Shown here: piece after piece, positions 40,661-48,806 of the stretch
Layout: each line of letters opens with the position of its first letter
Position numbering within the stretch: the first letter of the stretch is position 1
Source of the DNA: Lachnospiraceae bacterium
GTDB taxonomy: Bacteria > Bacillota > Clostridia > Lachnospirales > Lachnospiraceae
Direction: 5' to 3'
DNA: 49,578 nt
Assembly (NCBI GenBank): GCA_017553035.1
Contig: JAFZNE010000118.1
Location: 1-49,578, forward strand
The notes under the pieces: model-generated
Seen by the model: the letters and a program-made list of their open reading frames with translations, nothing else
The model's database searches: none
Told to the model about the DNA's origin: nothing
Made by a program: the position numbers and the translations under genes

Positions 40661-42004
40661 TTATTTTTTGGCTTTGGAAAGAGAAGTCTTTTTCTTTCCT
40701 TTTACAAATGCCCTGAGTTCCGCGGCGGAACCGGGTGTGGTATTCTTATCAAGCATATAAATGGCCTTTTCGTCGCCTATATAAACATATGTATAGCCGT
40801 TGTAATGACCTACCGATGTAACCTGAAGGTAGGTATACTCGGAAATTGCTCCGAGTCCGAGAACATCGAAATAATCATCGCGGAAACGCACCGTGACTTC
40901 AGGGTTGGCCGCATAATGCTTTTTCATGGATTCCTTGATCCTCTCAAGCCTGGTATAATGTGAATACAGCAGATATATACCGGCACCCAGCGTGATCAGG
41001 GCAATAAATGTATTATTTCTGATGAACATCGAATACATCAGATAGATATAGAGTAAAGCGCAGGGGATCAGAACCGGCAGGAACCTGATCCAGGTTTGGT
41101 AAGTCATATACGCGGTTATGGTCTGCTCATTATAAGTACATGAGCAGGTGTATCTGACCGGGAGATCATCCGGGATCGATCCGGCTTTCCGTTTGTTATG
41201 GAATTCTGCGGTTTCCTCGGCGATCCTTTTAATGCGCTTCTTATTGACACGTTTTCTTACTATCGCAAATACGATAAAGAAAATGATCAGTCCGAAGAAG
41301 CAGATCGCAATGATCATCAGCTTGACGCGGGCGTTATGCACGATCTCATCGTATTCTTCGCGGGTGTATACCTGAGTAAAAGACAGATTCTGCACCAGCG
41401 ACCTGATAAATGATTCATCGGGACGTACACCGTTCATGGAACAGCATTCGAACTCTATGATCTGGGCATTGATAATGATGCCGTAGATATATTCGTAGGT
41501 TTTCTGGATCATATCGTCCGTGGAGGCCATGGAATCGATGAACAGCCTGAAAAACCTCTTGCCGTTGAATTCTTCAACAGAGATCTCGGTAGTTATCTCC
41601 GGGTTGGAGTAAAGTTTGTGATCCGGATCGGCGTCAAGGTCTTTCTTAATATAATCAATAATTTCCTCATCGGTCATAAAGTCAAACGAGAACTTCTGAA
41701 CGATATCCTGCGATTGTTTTGCCGAGAAATTGACGGTACATTTGGTCGCGGGATCATAAAAAACGGCTAAGGTATTGCTGTTCTTGAGTTCGTCGAGCTT
41801 GGCTTTGGGGTCGGTTACACCGGCTTTTTCCCAGACCTCATCATACTTTGAGGTCGATTTAGTCATGATCAGAACATCATCGGAAGTGGTCAGTTTGGCT
41901 CTCTGTACGTCAAACGTATACTCGCTTGCCGATGCCGGTCTCGGGATCACGATAAGGGTAAATAAGACAGCAAGCATTAACAATGCCGGAAGTTTCTTCT
42001 TCAT
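40661..42004 (-). CDS. Exported membrane protein of unknown function, YcxB-like C-terminus
   Basis: A 447-residue protein not recognised as a named family. Signal peptide (~1-26, ending ASA), an extracytoplasmic domain (~27-225), a membrane helix (~228-250), a basic cytoplasmic stretch (~250-275), two close helices (~300-345) and a C-terminal cytoplasmic beta-rich region (~365-435), VTVRFRDDYFDVLG...YTYVYIGDEKAIYMLDK, which resembles the YcxB/PH-like domain of small Firmicutes membrane proteins. AAGGAA lies before the ATG at 42004. It probably shares a transcript with the deacetylase downstream. Confidence 0.75.
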   Translation of the reverse strand: MKKKLPALLMLAVLFTLIVIPRPASASEYTFDVQRAKLTTSDDVLIMTKSTSKYDEVWEKAGVTDPKAKLDELKNSNTLAVFYDPATKCTVNFSAKQSQDIVQKFSFDFMTDEEIIDYIKKDLDADPDHKLYSNPEITTEISVEEFNGKRFFRLFIDSMASTDDMIQKTYEYIYGIIINAQIIEFECCSMNGVRPDESFIRSLVQNLSFTQVYTREEYDEIVHNARVKLMIIAICFFGLIIFFIVFAIVRKRVNKKRIKRIAEETAEFHNKRKAGSIPDDLPVRYTCSCTYNEQTITAYMTYQTWIRFLPVLIPCALLYIYLMYSMFIRNNTFIALITLGAGIYLLYSHYTRLERIKESMKKHYAANPEVTVRFRDDYFDVLGLGAISEYTYLQVTSVGHYNGYTYVYIGDEKAIYMLDKNTTPGSAAELRAFVKGKKKTSLSKAKK

Positions 42005-42131
42005 TCCAAATTCCTTTCTTTATTACACATTTGTTTCCAAACAATATCATTTTACAGCAACCAATTTATCAGTATAGCATTTTCTGCGCAAGGTGTCAAA
42101 ATATCTGTGGCGTTTTATTTTAAAAAGCTGT

Positions 42132-42159
42132 TTGCATTCCGATAAGATTGTGATAAAAT
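42132..42159 (+). promoter_or_regulatory. Possible extended -10 promoter for aspS
   Basis: TTGCAT (42132-42137), 16-bp spacer and TAAAAT (42154-42159) preceded by TG, 47 bp before the aspS start. Confidence 0.5.
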
Positions 42160-42205
42160 AGGCAAATAGAACAAGTTCGAGAGTTCATAACGGAGGATAT
42201 TGCAA

Positions 42206-43984
42206 ATGACACAATCAAGAACACACAATTGCGGAGAATTACGCATTTCTAACGTGGGAGAGGAAGTTACTCTTTCAGGCTGGTATGAAAACATCAGAAA
42301 AGTCAGCAAAACATTGGGCTTCCTGGTACTGAGGGATTTTTACGGAACGACACAGATCGTGATCGAAACCGAAGAAATGATGAATATCATAGACGAACTC
42401 AATTCCGAGACAACGATCCAGGTGGAGGGAACCGTAAGAGAACGTTCTTCCAAGAATGACAAGCTCCCTACCGGTGATATCGAGGTCGTTCCGAAGGCGA
42501 TCAGGGTTCTCGGCAAGTGTATATACAACGAGCTTCCTTTTGAGATCAACAGATCAAAAGAAGCAGACGAGAATACAAGACTTAAGTACAGATTTTTGGA
42601 CCTTCGCAATCCCGAGGTCAAGAAAAAGATCGTTCTGCGCAGCAATGTTGTTGCCGAGCTTCGCCGCAGAATGGAGGACGAAGGCTTCCTTGAGATATCG
42701 ACACCGATCCTTACCGCATCTTCGCCCGAAGGTGCAAGAGATTACATTGTACCTTCGCGTAAATTTCCCGGCAAGTTTTATGCACTTCCCCAGGCACCCC
42801 AGCAGTTCAAACAGCTGCTCATGACAGCGGGATTTGACCGTTATTTCCAGATCGCACCCTGCTTCCGCGACGAGGATGCAAGAGGTGACAGAACTCCCGG
42901 TGAGTTCTACCAGCTTGATATGGAAATGGCTTTTGCAAGCCAGGATGACGTACTTGCGGTACTTGAAAAGGTAGTTGTTCCTGTATTTGAGAAATTCGGT
43001 ATCTACAAACGTGTTACACCGGCACCTTTCAGGCGCATACCTTATCTTGAAGCCATGGAAAAATACGGTACGGACAAACCTGATCTGCGTATCGATCTTG
43101 AACTCCAGGATGCAACGGATGTACTCGGTGATATCGGATTCGAAACCTTTAACGGCAAGAAGATCAAGGCTGTGGTAGTTGACGGATTTACGGCAACACG
43201 TAAACAGATCGACCAGCTGATCGCCGATGTGGAAGTTCAGACCGCACAGAAGACCTACTGGTTCCGTCTGGACGAGCAGGGCGAGATCGTCGGAGGAATA
43301 TCCAAATTCGTTCAGCCTGTTAAAGATAAGGTAGTTTCCGCACTCGGACTCAAGCCCGGATGTTTCGTAGGTATAGCAGCGGGTACTCTCGGCGTTGCAC
43401 AGAAAACCGCAGGAGTAATGAGAACAAAACTCGGAACTCTCTGCCCCGAGCATATGGATAAAGAACAGTATCAGTTCTGCTGGATCGTTGATTTCCCGAT
43501 GTACGAGATCGGAGAAGAATCGGGCGAGCTTGAGTTCTGTCACAATCCTTTCTCGATGCCCAACGGCGGACTTGAGGCACTTGAGAAGGCTGAAAAGGGC
43601 GAGATCGATCCGCTGAGCATTACGGCATTCCAGTATGATCTTGTTATCAACGGATATGAATCGGCTTCGGGTGCCGTCAGAAATCACGATCCCGAGATCA
43701 TGGTCAAGGCATTCAACCTTGTGGGCCTTGGTGAAAATGAAGTTAAATCCAAATTCCCGGCAATGTACAATGCCTTCTGCTACGGAGCTCCGCCTCATGC
43801 CGGAGCTGCACCCGGAGTTGACCGCATGATCATGCTGCTGACCGGAGAAGAGTCGATCCGTGAGGTCATAACCTTCCCGATGAACGGCAACGCGCAGGAT
43901 CTCATGTGCGGCGCACCCAGCGAAGTAACCGAGAAACAGCTGCGCGAAGTACATATTGAAATCAGAAAACCGAAGGAAGACTAA
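42206..43984 (+). CDS. aspS: Aspartyl-tRNA synthetase
   Basis: Charges tRNA-Asp (and perhaps tRNA-Asn). The 592-residue protein is a full bacterial-type class IIb synthetase: N-terminal OB fold (~1-110), motif 2 FRDEDARGDRTPGEFYQLD (~215-233), the bacterial GAD insert (~290-415) and motif 3 GAAPGVDRMIMLLTGEESIR near the C-terminus. GGAGG nine bases before ATG 42206 fixes the start (an in-frame TTG at 42200 is too close to it). Whether it is discriminating or not cannot be settled by eye. Own promoter and a very strong terminator. Confidence 0.97.
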   Translation: MTQSRTHNCGELRISNVGEEVTLSGWYENIRKVSKTLGFLVLRDFYGTTQIVIETEEMMNIIDELNSETTIQVEGTVRERSSKNDKLPTGDIEVVPKAIRVLGKCIYNELPFEINRSKEADENTRLKYRFLDLRNPEVKKKIVLRSNVVAELRRRMEDEGFLEISTPILTASSPEGARDYIVPSRKFPGKFYALPQAPQQFKQLLMTAGFDRYFQIAPCFRDEDARGDRTPGEFYQLDMEMAFASQDDVLAVLEKVVVPVFEKFGIYKRVTPAPFRRIPYLEAMEKYGTDKPDLRIDLELQDATDVLGDIGFETFNGKKIKAVVVDGFTATRKQIDQLIADVEVQTAQKTYWFRLDEQGEIVGGISKFVQPVKDKVVSALGLKPGCFVGIAAGTLGVAQKTAGVMRTKLGTLCPEHMDKEQYQFCWIVDFPMYEIGEESGELEFCHNPFSMPNGGLEALEKAEKGEIDPLSITAFQYDLVINGYESASGAVRNHDPEIMVKAFNLVGLGENEVKSKFPAMYNAFCYGAPPHAGAAPGVDRMIMLLTGEESIREVITFPMNGNAQDLMCGAPSEVTEKQLREVHIEIRKPKED

Positions 43985-44040
43985 AAAATAACGGTGAGGG
44001 TCCCGCCACATTAATGTGGCGGGACCCTCACTGTTATTTT
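43985..44040. terminator. Very long palindromic terminator between aspS and lacI
   Basis: The segment 43985-44040 is a 56-bp palindrome with a single G-U pair, centred on TTAA and flanked by A- and T-rich ends (AAAATAAC...GTTATTTT). It overlaps the stop codon of the convergent LacI gene and should terminate both genes. Confidence 0.9.
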
Positions 44041-45061
44041 ATGTACTGGACCGCTTTAATACTTCTGCGCTCAATGTGATCGTCTTCGGAGGAGTATCGT
44101 CGCCTTCGATACGATTGAAAAGGATTCCCGCGGCAACCCTTCCCATGTCATGGATCGGAAGGGAAATGGTTGAAAGAGGAGGATTCGAATAACGGGAAAT
44201 TTCGATGTTCGACATACCCATGACCGCAACCTGCGAAGGAACCTGCACACCGAGATCGAACAATGTACGCAGCACTCCGATCGCCATCAGGTCGCTCGCT
44301 ACGAAGAATGCGTCCGGAAGGAGTTTCTTGCGGTATGCTTCGCGGATCATCTGATCACAGTATTCTTCATCCCAGTTACTTGCAAGCACCCAGTTGGGAT
44401 TATATTCAAGATTGAAACAGTGCAGTGCCGAATAATAACCGTTATAACGACGGCTGGTTCTCATATTTTCCTTGAAACCGCCGATATAGCCGATGCGTTT
44501 GTAGCCCTGCTCCATCAGGTGCTTGATCCCCATGAAAGCTACGGCGTAATGATCGTAAGCCACATTATCTATTTCACGATGATCCGTATCTATACCTACT
44601 ATATAAGGAGTCTGTTTCCTGAGGTAGTCGAAAGTTTCCTGCTCGAGCGTGTTCATGATGATCACGCCGCTGACCGGATTCTGGAATGTATTATAAAGAA
44701 TATTCGGATCTTCAAGTTCTTTATTGGTACGGATAAATGAAATCTCGTACCCTTTCTTCATAACAGCGTCTTCAAATCCCGACAGGATCGAAAGATAATA
44801 AGGATCGTTGTATTTTCCGCCCTGAACATTAAGAATGCAACCGAATTTGTGATTCTTCTGAGCTGCAGAATCGGGCTTGTATACGTAGCGCATCTGGTCT
44901 CCGGAAGAAGTGGGGGCTTTATAACCAAGCTCGGCAACGGCTTTCCAGACACGTTCACGGGTTTCGTCGGTCATTTTGTACTTGGTATCATGATTAAGGA
45001 CTCTTGATACCGTGGCGGTGGAAACATTTGCCAAAGCTGCAACATCACGTATTGTACTCAT
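44039..45061 (-). CDS. LacI family transcriptional regulator
   Basis: A 340-residue repressor: N-terminal helix-turn-helix and hinge (1-60, TIRDVAALANVSTATVSRVL, residues 3-22) and a periplasmic-binding-protein-like sensor domain (~65-335) that should bind a sugar. AAAGGA six bases before the ATG. It faces an operon of an acyltransferase-like gene and sugar importer 328 bp away; its own promoter (45177-45205) and that of the operon both carry copies of AACGTAACA, so it probably represses both. The inducer is unknown. Confidence 0.93.
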   Translation of the reverse strand: MSTIRDVAALANVSTATVSRVLNHDTKYKMTDETRERVWKAVAELGYKAPTSSGDQMRYVYKPDSAAQKNHKFGCILNVQGGKYNDPYYLSILSGFEDAVMKKGYEISFIRTNKELEDPNILYNTFQNPVSGVIIMNTLEQETFDYLRKQTPYIVGIDTDHREIDNVAYDHYAVAFMGIKHLMEQGYKRIGYIGGFKENMRTSRRYNGYYSALHCFNLEYNPNWVLASNWDEEYCDQMIREAYRKKLLPDAFFVASDLMAIGVLRTLFDLGVQVPSQVAVMGMSNIEISRYSNPPLSTISLPIHDMGRVAAGILFNRIEGDDTPPKTITLSAEVLKRSST

Positions 45062-45176
45062 GAGTATCCTTTCTGTTACGTATCTTTATTTCGGCCGGCC
45101 GGCATGAGATCAGGACATGTCTTCATTATAATAAGAAACTATATACCTTTATCGATGCACTCCGGTCGTTTCTTAC

Positions 45177-45205
45177 ATCATAATATATTCGATTACGTAT
45201 GTCAA
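45177..45205 (-). promoter_or_regulatory. Promoter of the LacI regulator gene
   Basis: On the minus strand TTGACA (45205-45200), 17-bp spacer and TATGAT (45182-45177). Candidate operator copies overlap the -35 box and spacer, consistent with autoregulation. Confidence 0.65.
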
Positions 45206-45275
45206 CGTAACAGCACAAAAAATAGATACGTCATTTTTCACAAAAAAATGCGTCATAAAATGTTAAAATTGCCCA

Positions 45276-45304
45276 TTGAAGTATCAAATAATCAATGTTA
45301 TATT
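45276..45304 (+). promoter_or_regulatory. Promoter of the acyltransferase-like/sugar importer operon
   Basis: TTGAAG (45276-45281), 17-bp spacer and TATATT (45299-45304). The tandem AACGTAACA pair follows at 45308-45325, over the expected start of transcription. Confidence 0.6.
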
Positions 45305-45389
45305 GGTAACGTAACAAACGTAACAAACGAAAATGAGCGTAACGCGATAACGAAACAAAGCAACGATTGAAAGTATCGGAGAAAAATTC

Positions 45390-46814
45390 ATGGAAACAAA
45401 TTGGGGCTACAGGGAACTGATCACATATATGGGAATGAATAAACTTCCCGTCGGTCTGGAACAAGCCTTTGCGGAATACCGGCCCGGCTGTGACAAAGCA
45501 GAACTCATGCCGCATGATTATTATGAAAAACTGCTGGCTCCCTACAACCTGCCCGAAGATAAGAAAACATATCTCGACCGGGCACTCGCGGCGATCGAAG
45601 CCGATGAAAAAGTTTTGTTCTTCTCACATTTCTTCGTATGGGATATGTGTTCGATGAGAAACAAATACGACATCGACAATTACACCGAACTGAAGCCCGA
45701 TTGTCTGGGAGAATATAATGAAGCATATGCATTTCTGGTCCTGATGGCCTGTGTGCCGGTTTCCGAATCGGAAATGAAACGAAGGAATATTCCTTATGAA
45801 TATTATGAAGATATTCCTCACAGGATGCTGAGGGATCAGCTGAAGCGTTATATGGAAACCGGACGGATAGATGTGGAAGACATGCCGTGGAAGATGAACT
45901 TCTACACATTGACGATCTTTTTGCTGGACCGGTTCCTGTTTATCCCGTATCAACATGGCGAGAGATTCAGGATGTACCGCAGCCGCAAGAGCGGACATGT
46001 GATCGCACTGAACGAAGCCGGATGCATTTACGACGCGGAAGGACAATTGATCGACTGGGGATTTCCGGAGGAAGACGAAGAAAAAACGGCTGACACAGAT
46101 GATAAAAGCATCAGTGAAGAATACTCGGAACGCCATGGTTCGGGCGAACCGCAGGAGAATCCGGACGGACGGAAGAACGGTCACTTCTACAGCCACCGCA
46201 AAGCTGCCGGGAATGAAACATTTACAACGACTCTTGATGAGAATGAAAACAGCGTAACCGGTTATTACATGAATCCGCTCGGATATACCGAGAACAGGAC
46301 GATCACCCTTGACAAACGGGAATATGAACAGGTCCTCGGTGAAAATGACTGGCTGATCGCACTTCATATCCCGGGAGGCGAAGGCTACACACCCGAGAGG
46401 ATGCACAGCTCGATGAAGCTGGCACTCGAGTTCTTCGCAGAACATTATCCGGAACTTGAAATGAAAGGATTCTGGAGTTCAAGCTGGCTGTACGATGAAC
46501 GGCTCAGATTCATCCTTGGGGACGGGCGCAACATTACGAACGTACAGGATCTGATGTACCGCTACAGCGACGGCGAGGACGGTTCGATGCTGTATGTGCA
46601 TCTGTTCAAGGATATGAATAATTCCCTGGATGATTATGAATGCAATACCACATTGCAGAAGGAAGCACGCAGATATCTGCTGGAAGGTAAACGATTCTGC
46701 ACTACGGGAATGATGATACTTAAAGAAGAAGCTCTTTCCGGAAAACCTTATTTCACACCGGAAGACAAAGCTGATTGGAACCGGATGGTTGAAACGTGGA
46801 GGCTTAAAACATGA
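45390..46814 (+). CDS. Acyltransferase-like protein (NAT_N plus GNAT-like C-terminal domain)
   Basis: A 474-residue cytoplasmic protein. The N-terminal half (~1-225) is helical and the C-terminal part (~300-440) resembles the GNAT-like C-terminal domain found with an N-acyltransferase N-terminal domain: LIALHIPGGEGYTPERMHSS (~322-341), FFAEHYPE and FWSSSWLYDERLRFIL are the recognisable blocks. A charged, low-complexity stretch (~230-290) joins them. Such proteins have no proven reaction; they are seen beside sugar-utilisation genes. GGAG lies about ten bases before ATG 45390. The end overlaps the first permease gene (ATGA), so it is part of the importer operon. Confidence 0.75.
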   Translation: METNWGYRELITYMGMNKLPVGLEQAFAEYRPGCDKAELMPHDYYEKLLAPYNLPEDKKTYLDRALAAIEADEKVLFFSHFFVWDMCSMRNKYDIDNYTELKPDCLGEYNEAYAFLVLMACVPVSESEMKRRNIPYEYYEDIPHRMLRDQLKRYMETGRIDVEDMPWKMNFYTLTIFLLDRFLFIPYQHGERFRMYRSRKSGHVIALNEAGCIYDAEGQLIDWGFPEEDEEKTADTDDKSISEEYSERHGSGEPQENPDGRKNGHFYSHRKAAGNETFTTTLDENENSVTGYYMNPLGYTENRTITLDKREYEQVLGENDWLIALHIPGGEGYTPERMHSSMKLALEFFAEHYPELEMKGFWSSSWLYDERLRFILGDGRNITNVQDLMYRYSDGEDGSMLYVHLFKDMNNSLDDYECNTTLQKEARRYLLEGKRFCTTGMMILKEEALSGKPYFTPEDKADWNRMVETWRLKT

Positions 46815-47737
46815 AGGAATTCAAGAAAAATCACCAGCTGTACATTATGTGTATTCCTGCGATCCTGTTCCTGATAGCATTCTCTTATATACCGCTGGCC
46901 GGTATATGGATGGCATTTACACATTTCAATCCTGTTGACGGCGTTTTCGGAAGTCCGTTTGTAGGATTAAGGTGGTTCAAGGCTTTCTTCGGAATCGCCA
47001 ATGACTCCGGAGCACAGTTCAACGGAATGGGACTTAAAGCCGTTTACAATACCTTGTTCATCAACTTCTTCGGTCTGATCTTCGGTACGATCATACCGAT
47101 CATGATAGCGATCTGCTTTAACGAAGTCAAGAACAAGCCTTTTAAGAAGATAACCCAGAGCGCGATGTTCTTCCCCTACTTCCTTTCATGGATCGTTGTC
47201 GGAGTTATCGTAAAAGCCTTCTTTGATGATAAGACAGGTATGGTAAACAGCCTCTTAAGATCACTGGATATCGAAACGATCAAATGGTACGCAACACCGA
47301 AATACTGGAAAGCCATAGTTATCGTGGCGGATATCTGGAAATGGTGCGGGTACAATTCGATCATCTACCTGGCGGCGATGTCAGCCTTCGATGCTTCTCT
47401 GTATGAAGCGGCGACAGTCGACGGAGCCAACAGATTCCAGAGTATCATTTACATAACCGTTCCGCTTCTTAAGCCAACGGTCATTATCCTGACTCTTATG
47501 AGCATCGGCAGGATCTTCTACGGCGACTTCGGTATGATCTACGGTATCGTCGGAAATAACTCTCTGCTGTACGACGAGGTGGCAGTAATCGATACCTATG
47601 TATACTCGGCGATGAAATCGCTGGGATACGGTTATACAACTGCGATAGGACTGATGCAATCCGTTCTGGGTCTGATCCTGGTTACCGTGGCGAACCACTT
47701 CGCCAAGAAAGTAAATGAAGGGGAGGGACTGTTCTGA
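46811..47737 (+). CDS. ABC sugar transporter permease, LplB family
   Basis: A 308-residue membrane protein with six helices. The EAA motif that contacts the ATPase is YEAATVDGANRFQSIIYITV (~197-216). Start and length match LplB/YteP-type carbohydrate permeases, which carry larger oligosaccharides. The ATG overlaps the stop of the previous gene, and the next permease starts in its stop (TGATG). No ATPase gene follows, as usual for this class, which borrows an MsmK-like ATPase from elsewhere. Substrate unknown. Confidence 0.93.
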   Translation: MKEFKKNHQLYIMCIPAILFLIAFSYIPLAGIWMAFTHFNPVDGVFGSPFVGLRWFKAFFGIANDSGAQFNGMGLKAVYNTLFINFFGLIFGTIIPIMIAICFNEVKNKPFKKITQSAMFFPYFLSWIVVGVIVKAFFDDKTGMVNSLLRSLDIETIKWYATPKYWKAIVIVADIWKWCGYNSIIYLAAMSAFDASLYEAATVDGANRFQSIIYITVPLLKPTVIILTLMSIGRIFYGDFGMIYGIVGNNSLLYDEVAVIDTYVYSAMKSLGYGYTTAIGLMQSVLGLILVTVANHFAKKVNEGEGLF

Positions 47738-48705
47738 TGGAAAAAAGCGCAGGTTATATAACAAAAAATAAGATCCATAAATCTGCAGGAGATATTGTTC
47801 TTAAGATCTTCGCAGTCGGTTTTATCGGTTTTATAGCTCTTATATGTCTCTACCCGCTCCTGATGGTCTTATCCGGTTCTTTATCGGACAATTTCGCGAT
47901 AAGCCAGAGAGGTTTCTCGGTAATCCCGAAGACTTACAGTATTGAAGAACTGAAAGACGGCCTGGAGCCGAGCGTCGGGATAAGCACGGATACCTATAAG
48001 TATCTGTTTATTGAACCGGAGTCAAGAAGAAATATCCTTGTTTCCTACGGGGTCACGGTCGGTATCACAGTGATCGGAACACTCGGAGCGATGATCGTAA
48101 CAAGCATGATCTCGTTCGCACTGTCGATCAAGGACCTGAAGTACAGAAATGCGATCTCGTTCTTCTGTAATTTTACGATCATCTTTTCAGCCGGTCTGAT
48201 ACCCTGGTACATCGTATGCAGAAACTGGTACCATCTGGGTGATACTTACGCGGCATTGATACTGCCGTCCATGTTCAGTGTATGGAATATGTTCCTCTTG
48301 AGGACTTATTTCAGCTCGGTTCCGCCGTCGCTTTATGAATCGGCCAAGCTGGACGGAGCAAACTGGTATCAGATATGGTGGAAGATCGCTCTTCCGCTTA
48401 ACAAAACCGCGATGCTGACCGTCGGCATGATGTACACCCTGGCATATTGGAACGAGTGGTGGAACGCGCTGATGTTCATTGATGACAGAAAGAAGCGCCC
48501 GCTGCAGTTCATCCTTTACAATGTTATGGCCAAGATAACCGCGGTATCGAGCGGAAAGGTTCCGCGAGGAGCCAACCTGGTACTTCCTACGGAGACCATG
48601 AAGATGGCGGTTACGATAATAACCATCGGTCCCATAATCTTCCTTTATCCTTTTGTTCAGAAGTACTTTGTAGACGGCGTTATGACCGGTGCGGTCAAGG
48701 AATGA
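47737..48705 (+). CDS. ABC sugar transporter permease, LplC/YtcP family
   Basis: A 322-residue membrane protein and second half of the permease pair. Six helices; EAA-type motif YESAKLDGANWYQIWWKIAL (~202-221). The C-terminus ends QKYFVDGVMTGAVKE, the very conserved end of this subfamily. It shares one base with the previous stop. Together with the LplB-type protein and the lipoprotein downstream it forms a sugar importer controlled by the LacI gene. Confidence 0.93.
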   Translation: MEKSAGYITKNKIHKSAGDIVLKIFAVGFIGFIALICLYPLLMVLSGSLSDNFAISQRGFSVIPKTYSIEELKDGLEPSVGISTDTYKYLFIEPESRRNILVSYGVTVGITVIGTLGAMIVTSMISFALSIKDLKYRNAISFFCNFTIIFSAGLIPWYIVCRNWYHLGDTYAALILPSMFSVWNMFLLRTYFSSVPPSLYESAKLDGANWYQIWWKIALPLNKTAMLTVGMMYTLAYWNEWWNALMFIDDRKKRPLQFILYNVMAKITAVSSGKVPRGANLVLPTETMKMAVTIITIGPIIFLYPFVQKYFVDGVMTGAVKE

Positions 48706-48749
48706 CAAAGCCCGGATACGGTAACTGTTAAATATTTTTACACAGAGTA

Positions 48750-48771
48750 TTAAGCGATAAGTTTCGCTTAA
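48750..48771 (+). other. Intercistronic hairpin before the substrate-binding lipoprotein
   Basis: TTAAGCGA (48750-48757) pairs perfectly with TCGCTTAA (48764-48771) over a 6-nt loop, with no T-run. Such stems often stabilise the downstream binding-protein message so that it outnumbers the permeases. Confidence 0.5.
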
Positions 48772-48806
48772 GAAATAGATATTCATTCAAAAATGAGGAG
48801 GTTCAT

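Larger units (their letters stand above)
45074..45325. promoter_or_regulatory. Candidate LacI operators: repeated AACGTAACA motif
   Basis: The 328-bp gap between lacI and the operon holds four close copies of the 9-mer: 45074-45082 (reverse, TGTTACGTA), 45204-45212, 45308-45316 and 45317-45325 (the last two in tandem), plus a related ATTACGTAT at 45192-45200. The centre is CG, as usual for LacI-family operators. Sites at 45192-45212 lie in the lacI promoter; the tandem pair lies just after the -10 of the operon promoter. Confidence 0.6.

Noticed and set aside
42004-42205. T-box or riboswitch leader for aspS
   Set aside because: The gap is short and shows no T-box sequence or specifier stem; a simple promoter explains it.
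42554-44011. Long antisense frame (485 codons) opposite aspS
   Set aside because: It mirrors a highly conserved AspRS gene, has no family resemblance or ribosome site, and results from codon bias in the sense gene.
45104-45370. 88-codon frame between lacI and the importer operon
   Set aside because: It runs through the promoter and operator region, lacks a ribosome site and resembles nothing.
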